Below, piece by piece: positions 25,904 through 34,236 of a DNA stretch of 35,563 nucleotides. The DNA comes from a virus. The position numbers were made by a program, and so were the translations under genes. The stretch covers positions 1-35,563 of the IMG/VR virus record IMGVR_UViG_3300031772_002793; one strand, 5' to 3'. The notes under the pieces are model-generated. The model saw nothing but the letters and a program-made list of their open reading frames with translations. It did no database searches and was not told the DNA's origin. Position 1 is the first letter of the stretch, and each line of letters opens with the position of its first letter.

Positions 25904-26907
25904 CTCTGATACCTCTTTGCTTTCAGCACGACGTCTCCTCCTACTCTCTGGAGCTCCTCACGCTCGTCCAGGGTCAACTCGGAATCGGTTGCAGCTCTCA
26001 TGAAGATGCAAACGACATCGAAGAGATTCTTCGTTTCGATGGTTACCCTGGCACGATCTAGAGCTTCCTTCCCAGCTTCTTTTACCCCATTTGTGTCGCA
26101 AACTACCTGAATGATCTCAGGGACATCGGAGACCAGAATGTTCTTGAGATCCATCATGTTGCGAATTACTCCTGGGATGTTAGCCATAATTCTATCAATG
26201 GATTCGCCGAAAAGCTTGGCAAATTCTTTCTTCTCTCCGATGTGTTTTTCGGAGAACCCAGCCATCTCGCGCAGGATGACGCCAGATTGGTGGGCCCTGC
26301 TGTAAATCATGGCTTCGAGTGTAAGCTTTGCCAGTCCGATCTCGGAATTACGAACATGGATTCCGCTATCGAAGTCATCAACTCCGAAATCCTTAGACTT
26401 GGCTACCATCTGTCCGATAAGGAGCGCCTCGTGATCCTCGTACCTCATCTCGAAGAGGTAGTCCTTATTGGCCTTCTCAAGTAGGAGCCTCGCTAGTTCC
26501 GTGTTTGGGAGATCAGCGTAGCGGTCTGACAGTACGGCACGGATCTTATCCTGGTTGTCAGGATAAGAGTCGAAGCGAACGAAGAGCTCTTTGGATCCTT
26601 TCCGTTCGATCCAGAAATTGAAGTTTGTGGCACGAAGGGCTGGCGGGCAACGCTGCATGTACATGTAGGGGATCCCTAGCTTTTGGCAGAACGTAGAAAA
26701 CCCATGCTTGGTCATAGGGTAAGTATCTACTCCAAGCATGTCTTTGCCATCGGGATCCTTCCACGATTTAGCTCGGGTTATGTTTCCGCTCTCCTCACTC
26801 ATTCGCAGTGCGCTGGCGAAAATCGTTTCGTCTCGATAGAACTTGGCTCGTTCGTCCATCTTGTTTTTGAATTCATCTAGAGTGACGGGTGCTCCGAAGA
26901 TTGGCAT
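25894..26907 (-). CDS. DUF932-like protein
   Basis: 337 aa. The region around 115-215 has the pattern I associate with DUF932 (phage/plasmid-like protein family): IRAVLSDRYADLPNTEL, then GIHVRNSEIGLAKLTLEA and a following helix. The N-terminal part has PMTKHGFSTFCQKLGIP, also typical of that group. DUF932 proteins are common on plasmids and phages, and their biochemical activity is not established. A GGGAGGGG binding site precedes the ATG. The gene lies only about 20 bases after a strong hairpin with a T-run, so its expression probably depends on read-through from the VWA gene or on RNA processing. Confidence 0.75.
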   Translation of the reverse strand: MPIFGAPVTLDEFKNKMDERAKFYRDETIFASALRMSEESGNITRAKSWKDPDGKDMLGVDTYPMTKHGFSTFCQKLGIPYMYMQRCPPALRATNFNFWIERKGSKELFVRFDSYPDNQDKIRAVLSDRYADLPNTELARLLLEKANKDYLFEMRYEDHEALLIGQMVAKSKDFGVDDFDSGIHVRNSEIGLAKLTLEAMIYSRAHQSGVILREMAGFSEKHIGEKKEFAKLFGESIDRIMANIPGVIRNMMDLKNILVSDVPEIIQVVCDTNGVKEAGKEALDRARVTIETKNLFDVVCIFMRAATDSELTLDEREELQRVGGDVVLKAKRYQRWL

Positions 26908-26925
26908 TTCCCCTCCCTAAAAAAG

Positions 26926-26961
26926 TCTAGGGTGGGGACCCTAAACCATCCCCACCCTAGA
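26926..26961 (-). terminator. Internal terminator or attenuator between VWA and DUF932 genes
   Basis: A perfect 13-bp stem (TCTAGGGTGGGGA with TCCCCACCCTAGA) has a 10-base loop. On the - strand it is followed by C and a TTTTTT run. The VWA stop codon lies within the stem, so translating ribosomes reach into it. It should cut the level of the downstream genes. Confidence 0.85.
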
Positions 26962-28441
26962 GCAGTTCGTACACTTCTCGTTGATACTGGTCTCCCGCTC
27001 TGTAGAGGTCTTTTGCTTGCACCGTATGATCGGAGATGTCCGTTAAGATCTTCGGCATGCTGTTTTCTCCGATATACACGCTGTAGCAATTGACCCCTTT
27101 CTTCTTGCGCCAGTCTCGCCATTTCTTCATCCATGGAGTTGAGCAGTCGCACTCTCCATCCGTGACCAAAATCACATCGGCCTTTGGATGTTCCTTCTCA
27201 ACTATGTCCACGGCATGATCGAGAGGATATTCGAAATCTGTTCCGCCTCCGAGGAAGTACTCGGCCATCTTGATTTTGCGATCAAGAGGAGCGTCCCCCT
27301 GAGCGAAATCAAACCTGGCTATACGTTCCCCTCTGGCGCCGAAGTGCAAGATGACCAATTTCCTGCGCTGCTTGACAGCAATCTCGAGCAGTCCAAGCGC
27401 AAGAGCCTTAGACCAGAGCTCTGGATCTCCACTCATGGATCCGGAGTTGTCAATGCAGCAGATAATTGGTCCCTTCTGTTCCTTGATCGTCGAGCGCAAC
27501 TTGTATTGCATCAATTGCCCTTCTGCGTACTTCTTGAAGAACAATCTCCTGGCTGCGCCCTTTGTGTGCAGAAGCATCTTCTCACAAGGCAGGATTCGAG
27601 CAAGGTCAGACCCGATCTCGATATCGAACACCTCATCGGATCCATGCTTAACCTTGGTCTTCTGTGCTGACAAGGCCATGTTACAGGCTCTGCCAACCAT
27701 CCTGGCCAGTTTGCGCAACTTGTCGCTCTTCATGAAGCGATCGCGCATCTGGAACTTTTCCTTGAAGCTGAGCTTCTGAACTTCTCCCGGATCTGTTCCC
27801 CATCCCGAGAGACAAGTCATCGTTTCGTCGATATCCTTGGTTGCCTGTTTGCAGGCGCTCTCCATGGCTTTCTTGAGAGCTTCCATTTGCTCGTGGGTCA
27901 GGCCCTGTTTGCCAGGGCCCTTTCCCTTTTGCTTGCCTTTACCTTGTCCTTGCCCTTGACCTTGCCCCTTGCCGTCCTTTTTCTCTTCTTCCTTTTTCTT
28001 TGGCTCGGGAAGGTGTTCGGCGATGATCTTTAATAGCTGGGGTGCCGCAATTGCCGATGCGAATTCATCGAGGAAGGTGAAGTTCCTGAGTTTCTCGTAG
28101 TCAGGGCTTTCGAAGAGAGCCTTGATGGCTTGCTTGTGGTTCGTGGCCATCGGATGGATTCTCTTCTCTGCTATTTCTTTCGGCTCAGCTTTAAAAAGAG
28201 CCGAATAGACATCCTGAGACAAGTTCTCAATAAGAGGAGACTTCTTCTTGCACTCCTCTTCAACCTTCTTGATGTTCGGCGCCTCTTCCCGGATTCCCTG
28301 GAAGTGGTTGCGGTCGTAGAGGTCGTTCTCTACGAGATTCTTCGAGAGGTTTTCCCAGCTGCGGTAGCGGTCGGGGTTTTCGAATTCGCCCGCATCCTCT
28401 TCCCCCTCGATCTCTTCCTCGGGAGCCTTATCGTCGGGCAT
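26957..28441 (-). CDS. ViaA-like VWA-domain protein
   Basis: 494 aa. The N-terminus is acidic and helical. Residues about 150-180 are a Lys/Gly/Gln linker (KGQGQGQGQGKGKQKGKG). The C-terminal VWA domain starts GPIICCIDNSGSMSG (MIDAS DxSxS near residue 330) and keeps the metal-site Thr in GGTDFEYP (about 399) and the Asp in VTDGE (about 425), so it should bind a divalent metal. The layout, helical region then C-terminal VWA, resembles ViaA and CobT-like partners of MoxR ATPases. Its ATG overlaps the stop of the ATPase gene (TAATG), a strong sign of a stoichiometric pair. Gene symbol left empty because orthology to viaA is not shown. Confidence 0.85.
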   Translation of the reverse strand: MPDDKAPEEEIEGEEDAGEFENPDRYRSWENLSKNLVENDLYDRNHFQGIREEAPNIKKVEEECKKKSPLIENLSQDVYSALFKAEPKEIAEKRIHPMATNHKQAIKALFESPDYEKLRNFTFLDEFASAIAAPQLLKIIAEHLPEPKKKEEEKKDGKGQGQGQGQGKGKQKGKGPGKQGLTHEQMEALKKAMESACKQATKDIDETMTCLSGWGTDPGEVQKLSFKEKFQMRDRFMKSDKLRKLARMVGRACNMALSAQKTKVKHGSDEVFDIEIGSDLARILPCEKMLLHTKGAARRLFFKKYAEGQLMQYKLRSTIKEQKGPIICCIDNSGSMSGDPELWSKALALGLLEIAVKQRRKLVILHFGARGERIARFDFAQGDAPLDRKIKMAEYFLGGGTDFEYPLDHAVDIVEKEHPKADVILVTDGECDCSTPWMKKWRDWRKKKGVNCYSVYIGENSMPKILTDISDHTVQAKDLYRAGDQYQREVYELL

Positions 28442-29604
28442 TACTTGCCTTTCTTCTTGGTGATCTCTTCCATGTCCGAACCCATCAGGTCGGCATCGAT
28501 GGTCTGGAGACGGAACCGAGCAGCTTCGAGCATGCTCTTGTACTTGAACGAAGGCAGTTTCTTCTTCTCGAAGAATTCGATTCCCTCAGCCAGAACCTTG
28601 ACGATCTTCTGGAGTTTCTTCCGTGTCTCGAGCCCTTCCTTGAGCTCGCTGGTCTCGTCGTCCATCTTGGTCTTGACCCGGATGAGGTCCTGTGCCTCCT
28701 CGTAGGCCTGCTCGATTGCGAGCATTTCCTTGGAGCTGGCACGGAGGACCGTCATCTTGACGTTACGAGACTTCTTGGGCTCATCCCAGTAAGCGTGCTG
28801 GCAGATGCACAGAGCCTCGGCAGGAGTCTCGATGAGACCCATCAGCCAGGTTTCTGCTCTTACCAGATCCTGGGACGTGTTGAACACGCGGTCAGAAACG
28901 ATGATGCCTTCCTTCTGGAGTTCGAAACGGATCTTATCCATCAGGGTCATGACTTCATCGCTGACCTTGATCTTCTTGACCTGATCCTGAGCCTCTTTCA
29001 ACTCGTCCAGGTTGATTGTTGTGTGTTCTCCCTGGGGGCCCCCACCTTTGAGCATTCGCAGGAAACTGCCACGCTCGAAGATGTACTTCACCTCGTACTT
29101 GAGCAGGAACCGATCGTGGAAGGCAGCGAGCTCTTCGCTCTCGCTCGGCAGCTCGTTCGAGGCAGCGATCATGGTCTGCAGCGGGATATGCTGCGCTTTG
29201 CCATCGTTGTGGAAAATACGCTCGTTGATGGCAGTCAGAAGCGTATTGGCGATCGCGGACGAGCCCTTGTAGACCTCATCGATGAACGCGATGTGGCACT
29301 CAGGAAGCTTGTCTTTGACCAACCGCATGTAGTGATCGTCCTCGAGCGCCTTCAGCGAGAAGGGGCCAAAGATCTCTTCTGGGGTGGTGAATCGAGTCAG
29401 TAGATATTCGAAATACTTGCTGGCTTCGATTCGGCTTGATACGTCACGAGCCAATTGCGACTTGGCCGTTCCCGGAGGCCCGAGCATCAGAATATGTTTC
29501 TTGGCCAGCAGGGCGATGACCAAGCCATGAACGGCATCATGCCGTTCCATGAAGATGTTGTTAGCTTCTGCTTCAATCTTCTGGAATTTTTGGACCAGTT
29601 GCAT
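28441..29604 (-). CDS. RavA/MoxR-family AAA+ ATPase
   Basis: 387 aa. Walker A is GPPGTAKS (about 41-48), Walker B is AFIDEV (about 105-110), and the sensor-1 region is AASNELPS (about 144-151). The stretches YLLTRFTTPEEIFGPFSL and NTLLTAINERIF match the RavA subgroup of MoxR ATPases closely. The C-terminal 190 residues are helical and coiled-coil-like, unlike the triple-helical and LARA parts of E. coli RavA as far as can be seen. MoxR ATPases form hexamers that remodel protein complexes with VWA partners, and here the VWA partner is the next gene. The start at 29604 overlaps the upstream zinc-ribbon gene by 32 bases; GGGAG lies before the ATG. Confidence 0.9.
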   Translation of the reverse strand: MQLVQKFQKIEAEANNIFMERHDAVHGLVIALLAKKHILMLGPPGTAKSQLARDVSSRIEASKYFEYLLTRFTTPEEIFGPFSLKALEDDHYMRLVKDKLPECHIAFIDEVYKGSSAIANTLLTAINERIFHNDGKAQHIPLQTMIAASNELPSESEELAAFHDRFLLKYEVKYIFERGSFLRMLKGGGPQGEHTTINLDELKEAQDQVKKIKVSDEVMTLMDKIRFELQKEGIIVSDRVFNTSQDLVRAETWLMGLIETPAEALCICQHAYWDEPKKSRNVKMTVLRASSKEMLAIEQAYEEAQDLIRVKTKMDDETSELKEGLETRKKLQKIVKVLAEGIEFFEKKKLPSFKYKSMLEAARFRLQTIDADLMGSDMEEITKKKGK

Positions 29605-29821
29605 CTTCTTTTGCTCCCTTTTTGTCTAGATCTTCGATCCTGTCAACAGCTCCGCAACTGTTGCATTTCCAGGGTCTTAACACAATTATGTTCTTTAATT
29701 GTTGTTGTGCAGCTCTCGGATTTATTACTTTCCCTTCGCCATCTATAATTACAAAGATGTTCGCCCTTGCCTCTGCCGTGAATCTGCTCTCGTTTCCACA
29801 AATCGTACATCGGAGTTTCAT
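29573..29821 (-). CDS. Small zinc-ribbon protein (82 aa)
   Basis: Two CxxC knuckles, CTIC (residues 5-8) and CNSC (53-56), suggest a single zinc ribbon. The region between them is FVIIDGEGKVINP plus a Gln-rich helix. The C-terminal tail is acidic (EDLDKKGAKEDATGPKIPED) and overlaps the ATPase start in another frame. A GGAGG site precedes the ATG. It may bind nucleic acid or a protein partner of the ATPase; no function is shown. Confidence 0.75.
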   Translation of the reverse strand: MKLRCTICGNESRFTAEARANIFVIIDGEGKVINPRAAQQQLKNIIVLRPWKCNSCGAVDRIEDLDKKGAKEDATGPKIPED

Positions 29822-29831
29822 TTTGCCTCCG

Positions 29832-30137
29832 CTACTCGACCGGGGTGATTGAGACCTCTGTCTTTACCACTACTTTCTGGCCGAGCTCAAAAACGAAGAC
29901 ATCGTCTGGCTTAGTTTCTGTCTCGTCAACAAAGCTCTTGATCGACTCAGCTAAATTCTCAGCAAGAACGATCTTGGGCTCAGACTCCAGTGGTTCTCCG
30001 GCTCCGATCAAATACATCTTTGCCGCCTCTTTCTTGGCCTTGGGTTTCTTGCTGGAGCCAGGCGGTCTTCCCCGACGCTTCTTCCCTCCCTCTGGATTGC
30101 TAGGAGTTTCTGTAGTGGTCTTCTCTTCGTCTGACAT
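29832..30137 (-). CDS. Basic AT-hook-like protein (101 aa), first gene of the - operon
   Basis: The N-terminal 40 residues are disordered and carry KKRRGRPPGSSKK, in which RGRPP (22-26) fits the AT-hook core that binds the minor groove of AT-rich DNA. The other 60 residues are a small folded part (IVLAENLAESIKSFVDE, DDVFVFELGQKVVVKTEV). AAGGAG precedes the ATG. Being first in the operon and DNA-binding by motif, it could regulate the divergent promoters beside it; that is inference. Confidence 0.7.
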   Translation of the reverse strand: MSDEEKTTTETPSNPEGGKKRRGRPPGSSKKPKAKKEAAKMYLIGAGEPLESEPKIVLAENLAESIKSFVDETETKPDDVFVFELGQKVVVKTEVSITPVE

Positions 30138-30162
30138 CTTACGTCTCCTTTCCTAAGTTCCC

Positions 30163-30173
30163 GTAGGTCCTAC
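30163..30173. promoter_or_regulatory. Possible operator in the divergent region
   Basis: GTAGG and CCTAC are inverted around one base, and similar CCTACC motifs recur at about 30172-30178 and 30217-30225. The 158-base gap (30138-30295) between divergent genes would be the natural control point. I could not find a convincing -35/-10 pair for the - strand operon. Confidence 0.3.
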
Positions 30174-30232
30174 CTACCATCCAACAATTACCTTATACCC
30201 AACAAAATTAAACTTACACCTACCTATTTGTC

Positions 30233-30260
30233 TTGACTACGGTTCAGCATAAGCTATAAT
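30233..30260 (+). promoter_or_regulatory. Sigma70-type promoter for the head module
   Basis: TTGACT (30233-30238) and a perfect TATAAT (30255-30260) have a 16-base spacer, the same geometry as the promoter at 17211-17238. It lies 35 bases before the ATG of the first head-module gene, on the + strand. Confidence 0.85.
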
Positions 30261-30295
30261 CATTAGTAAGAAACGTCCGAAAGGGGAGAGCCATC

Positions 30296-31333
30296 ATGTA
30301 CAGACTAGCCGGGAAAGTCCTAGATGTTTACGATGACCTGAAGATGGACCATCTCAAAGAGAACCTGTCCAAGGTTGGATCTTTGAAATTGGCCCCCGTC
30401 GATCAGATCATGAAGCTTCCCAACGACCAGTTCGCGCTGGTCTTTCTCACTAAAACCGGCAGGGCCATTAGAAAATACCCTGTTCACGATTCCGATTCGA
30501 CTTCGATTTCCAATCTGTACTTCGACAAAATGGCCAGCAAGCTTCCTCCGGAGGCTCGTGCAGTGGCCGCTACATTCCTAAAGAAAGCCTCCGAAAAATT
30601 CAAGCTCTCGCCCTCCAAGACCCTTGAGAAGCAGGCGGTCGGCGTGATCAATAGCAACATCGTCGATGTCACCAAGTGTAGCGAAGAGCAGATTGAAGTC
30701 AAGTCAAAACACAACGCTCTTGGCGCTGACTACCCAATCGACACTCCGATGCAACTCAAGACTGCGATGGCCTACTTCGATGAAAACGCGCCATTGTTTG
30801 TTCCTGCTCATAGGCACAAGTTTGCCAACGCTGTAGTCTCCAGAGCGTCGGAGCTCGGGGTCCCAGTTCCCCAGAGATCTCAGATCACGAAGTACGCTGG
30901 ATCTAAGTTTGGGAACCTTCTGGACTCCGCCTATCACGAGAGAATGAATCTCGTGGTTCAGGATCATCAGGCTTCCAAGGCTCTTCGTCATCTGTTCGAG
31001 AAGAGAGCCAGCATCGGTCCCGATCAGTTTGCTTCCACGCTCGAGAAGTTCGATATTACCATGGGGCTGGATCGGTACTGGGACAGGGGCTCTCTGGGGA
31101 TCAGAGACCCATTCCGTTCCACTTTTGAGAACATTAAAATGGCGAGTGTTCTCAAGGTCGCTGGTAAGACTGTGGATCCCATGAAGATTCAGAAACTGGC
31201 TGGGAGTGAAGCCCTGAAGAGAAACTTCGGGGAAGACTTCTGTCAGAAGTTTTCTGAATCTCCAGTAGAGATCTTTCAGTCTCTGCCTAGGCCAGATCAG
31301 GTCGCCATCCTTGGGCTAATTGGGGAGGCCTAG
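30296..31333 (+). CDS. Unknown protein, first gene of the head module (345 aa)
   Basis: AAGGGGAG lies before the ATG. The protein is mostly helical with scattered beta segments. Motifs include QFALVFLTKTGRAIRKYPV near the N-terminus, TPMQLKTAMAYFDENAPLF cut as TPMQLKTAMAYFDE, and FDITMGLDRYWDRG. No signal peptide or membrane segment is seen. I recognise no family. Its place two genes before the portal suggests a packaging, head-assembly or internal virion protein. The next gene starts immediately after the stop. Confidence 0.75.
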   Translation: MYRLAGKVLDVYDDLKMDHLKENLSKVGSLKLAPVDQIMKLPNDQFALVFLTKTGRAIRKYPVHDSDSTSISNLYFDKMASKLPPEARAVAATFLKKASEKFKLSPSKTLEKQAVGVINSNIVDVTKCSEEQIEVKSKHNALGADYPIDTPMQLKTAMAYFDENAPLFVPAHRHKFANAVVSRASELGVPVPQRSQITKYAGSKFGNLLDSAYHERMNLVVQDHQASKALRHLFEKRASIGPDQFASTLEKFDITMGLDRYWDRGSLGIRDPFRSTFENIKMASVLKVAGKTVDPMKIQKLAGSEALKRNFGEDFCQKFSESPVEIFQSLPRPDQVAILGLIGEA

Positions 31334-32002
31334 GTGCCTGACTTAGGTGTTGAGGAAATACAAGAAATAGAAAAGGTCAGTTACCAGGGAGATCTCCGTT
31401 TTACCAGCGAACGGATAACTCCTTCGGTGCTGGGGGATATCCTATCGGATAAGTACGGCAAGGAATGGCTTGGGTGGACTCCGGAAACCACATACCAAAC
31501 AATCACGCAGGATTTTCATACCGAGATCCACCCCATAAATAAAGAGAAGTTGAACGCTGTTAAATTGCTACTGCTTACAGACGACTTCTGGAAGGAGTGG
31601 CAAGTCTTTGCCCCCTGCATAAAAGCCTTCAATCATCTTATCCCACATTTTGGGATGGCCGACGAATGCTCTCCTGGGGAGATGGCGTGGGGGGTTTCTG
31701 AAGCTGACAAGATCAGATCAGAACCATTCTCGGACGAAGTTATTCTCTACGTGCGTGCGAACTGCCTAAACCATGGACTAGTCCTGTATCCTGACCAACT
31801 TGCCTTTGCGCAGGGAGACATAGGACCACAGGAGAAGGTCATTCAGGATGCCTGGTTATTGGCTTCCAAGGAACTTAACTTCGTTGTCAAGGAAGACGAC
31901 CTTGGAATTCAGTTGGCACGTCTTAATAGCATTCGACATTACATCAAGGCGCTTCAGGGCGAATCGGATCAGGTTCTTCTGAAACATGAGAAACGCTGGT
32001 AA
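31334..32002 (+). CDS. Unknown protein of the head module (222 aa)
   Basis: It starts with a GTG directly after the previous TAG, preceded by GGGAGG. The protein is rich in Trp and acidic residues (WLGWTPETTYQTI, DDFWKEWQVFAPCIKAFN) and mainly helical. It could belong to a group of small pre-portal proteins found in some large phages, but I recognise no defining motif. Its close spacing to the portal (18 bases) implies co-expression. Confidence 0.75.
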   Translation: MPDLGVEEIQEIEKVSYQGDLRFTSERITPSVLGDILSDKYGKEWLGWTPETTYQTITQDFHTEIHPINKEKLNAVKLLLLTDDFWKEWQVFAPCIKAFNHLIPHFGMADECSPGEMAWGVSEADKIRSEPFSDEVILYVRANCLNHGLVLYPDQLAFAQGDIGPQEKVIQDAWLLASKELNFVVKEDDLGIQLARLNSIRHYIKALQGESDQVLLKHEKRW

Positions 32003-32020
32003 CCACTAAGGAGGTAAGTC

Positions 32021-33955
32021 ATGCCGGTGGGCAATGTGAGTCCAGAAGCGTACATGAGCCAATCGTTCCGTTATCCTAATCCTTTCTTTGACATCGCCTC
32101 CACCTATATTCCGCCCACTGTAAAGCTCTTATTCCAGTACACGAAGTACTTTTACTATTCGAACAGCACGATCTCTCCTATTATTTACAAGCTGGCTGAG
32201 TATCCGATCACCAACATCATCTACGAGAAGTCTCGTGATGGAGAAGATGTTAACGACAAGACAAAGGAAATTTGGCGCAGATTGATGGAGGACAACCTTC
32301 ACATTCAGCGCCTGCAGATCGAAGTAAATCTTGACTATTACATCTATGGCAATGCTTTTTTGTCGATCTTTTATCCATTCGTCAGAAATCTGGAATGCCC
32401 GAAGTGCAAGAAGAAAACAGTGATTGGAAAAGTCCCCTGGAAGTGGAAGAACTTCAACTTCCTTGGGAATTGTCCTCAGTGCAAAGCTGAACTAGTTCAA
32501 TTCAAGATTGTGGACGTCCCCATTCGCAATAGAAGTCAAATCTCTATCTGCCGATGGAACCCCATTAACATCGATATTGACTACAACGCTCTCACCGGAA
32601 AGAGCACGTACATCTATCACCTCATAGGTAAAGATCGCAAGGCGATTATGCTGGGCAAAAAAGATTACCTTGAGACTGTTCCCTGGCTCTTTATAGAAGC
32701 GGTCAGGGATAACAAAGACATCATTCTTGAGCCATCCAATCTTTTCCATTTCCGTCGAGCCTGTTTGTCAGATGCCGACATGGGTTGGGGCATGCCTGTT
32801 GTCTTGCCTGTAATCAAGGATGCCTACTATGCTCAGATTCTTAGGAAGGGTCAGGAGGCGATTGCGCTTGATCACATTGTGCCACTACGCATCTTGTATC
32901 CTACGGCGAATGCAGAGGTATCCCCATACGTAAGCGTGAACCTTGGAACCTGGAGAGAGAAGGTTGAATCAGAGATTAAGATGTGGCGTCAGGATCCCAA
33001 TTACATTAGTATCATGCCTATCCCAGTAGGACTTGAGCATGTGGGAGGAGACGCTAAGGCTTTGTCTATTACTCCCGAGCTCAAGTTGGCTGAGCAGCAG
33101 ATCGCTGGTGGTCTTGGAGTTCCTCTAGAGTTCATAATGGGGGGACTTAATTGGACTGGCAGTTCGATCACCCTGCGCATTCTAGAGAACCACTTCCTTA
33201 CGATCATCAAATTCCACGACGAATTCCTAGAGTGGCTGACCACCAGAATGAGTCGGTACTTCAAGATCCCCAAGATCCGTTGTCGTCAGGCCAAGTTCAA
33301 GATGGCCGATGACATGCAGTACAAGCAACTGATAATGGCCATGCAACAGAGTGGAAACATCTCTGCTTCTACGGTTCTATCCGAGAGCGACCTGAACTTT
33401 AGAGAGGAACAGGAGCAGATCAAGAAGGAAAACGAGATCAAGAACCAGCTGCTTGGATTGGTCCAGTTGCAGAACGCAGAGATCCAAGGGCAGATGCAGG
33501 TTATCGGTGCCAAGTATCAGGCTCTGGCTCAAATACAGATGCAGAGCGTCATGAACTTGGCGCAAGAGGCCGGAGTCACTCCTTCTATTGGGCAACCTGG
33601 TCAACCTGGTGGTGGAGATGGGGTTCCTCCACAACAACCAGGAGCCAAGGGGAAGCCAGGGCAAGCTAAAAAAGCGCAACCCTCTGGCGGGCCTCCGAGT
33701 CAGGAAGAAACAGACCAGATGAGTCCGCAGCAGATGACGGTCCCGCAGATGGTGCAGTCATATGCTCAGCAGATCATGGCAATGCCTCCTGAACAGCAAC
33801 AGTCTCTATTGGCGCAGATGGAAGGCGGAGAAGGACAGATGCCGCAACTGGCGGCTGCAGTCAAACAGTTCATCGCTCAGGCTCAAAAGCCTGCAGTAAA
33901 CATGAAGCCTTTGCCTGAGCAGAAGCCCCCGAGAAGAAAAGCTGCGCTTGTATGA
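32021..33955 (+). CDS. Portal protein with zinc-ribbon insert
   Basis: 644 aa, with an ideal AAGGAGGT site. The portal core is shown by YPITNIIYEKS, the stem/wing region LEPSNLFHFRRACLSDADMGWGMP cut here as NLFHFRRACLSDADMGWG, the helix AYYAQILRKGQEAIAL and the late pattern AEQQIAGGLGVPLEFIMGG...SSITLRILENHF, typical of portal proteins. A CPKC...CPQC zinc ribbon (about 126-153) is inserted in the N-terminal part. The C-terminal 150 residues are Gln/Pro/Gly-rich and low-complexity. Twelve copies should form the DNA gate at one capsid vertex. It is followed with an ATGA overlap by a small gene and then by the MuF-type gene, the usual portal-MuF order. Confidence 0.85.
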   Translation: MPVGNVSPEAYMSQSFRYPNPFFDIASTYIPPTVKLLFQYTKYFYYSNSTISPIIYKLAEYPITNIIYEKSRDGEDVNDKTKEIWRRLMEDNLHIQRLQIEVNLDYYIYGNAFLSIFYPFVRNLECPKCKKKTVIGKVPWKWKNFNFLGNCPQCKAELVQFKIVDVPIRNRSQISICRWNPINIDIDYNALTGKSTYIYHLIGKDRKAIMLGKKDYLETVPWLFIEAVRDNKDIILEPSNLFHFRRACLSDADMGWGMPVVLPVIKDAYYAQILRKGQEAIALDHIVPLRILYPTANAEVSPYVSVNLGTWREKVESEIKMWRQDPNYISIMPIPVGLEHVGGDAKALSITPELKLAEQQIAGGLGVPLEFIMGGLNWTGSSITLRILENHFLTIIKFHDEFLEWLTTRMSRYFKIPKIRCRQAKFKMADDMQYKQLIMAMQQSGNISASTVLSESDLNFREEQEQIKKENEIKNQLLGLVQLQNAEIQGQMQVIGAKYQALAQIQMQSVMNLAQEAGVTPSIGQPGQPGGGDGVPPQQPGAKGKPGQAKKAQPSGGPPSQEETDQMSPQQMTVPQMVQSYAQQIMAMPPEQQQSLLAQMEGGEGQMPQLAAAVKQFIAQAQKPAVNMKPLPEQKPPRRKAALV

Positions 33956-34236
33956 AAAACATAGGCCGTAAACGTTGTCTTAGGTTCCGCATAGGGACCA
34001 TGGGCAATACGGCCTATGAAGCTCTTCTTGATGATTCCTTGTGTAAGATTATCAAAGAACAAGTATATAACTCGTATGAGGAAGTCTTCGTCGTCGTTTG
34101 GTTTGAAGATATGAATCTTGAACCTTTTGACCCAACAAAGTTCGCTCCTAAAAAAGCAAAGAAGACAGAAGAATTGGAGGACGAAGATGCCCAACCAGAA
34201 GTTTCTGGTGAGCAGCGTCCACCCAATCAAGCTTAA
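33952..34236 (+). CDS. Small protein between portal and MuF genes (94 aa)
   Basis: The ATG overlaps the portal stop (ATGA). Residues 1-55 are a compact alpha/beta segment (LRFRIGTMGNTAYEALLDD, EEVFVVVWFEDMNLEPF); the rest is a charged, disordered tail (KKAKKTEELEDEDAQPEVSG). The tail overlaps the start of the MuF gene by 50 bases in another frame. The family is unknown. The position suggests a small head or packaging factor. Confidence 0.7.
   Translation: MKNIGRKRCLRFRIGTMGNTAYEALLDDSLCKIIKEQVYNSYEEVFVVVWFEDMNLEPFDPTKFAPKKAKKTEELEDEDAQPEVSGEQRPPNQA

Noticed and set aside
28795-29403. Open + strand frames opposite the ATPase gene (also 28130-28705 opposite the VWA gene)
   Set aside because: They are antisense to clearly conserved domains, have no good binding sites and resemble no family.
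34118-34186. 23-codon extension of the MuF protein
   Set aside because: It lies inside the 94-aa gene and is basic low-complexity. The ATG at 34187 has a GGAGG site.
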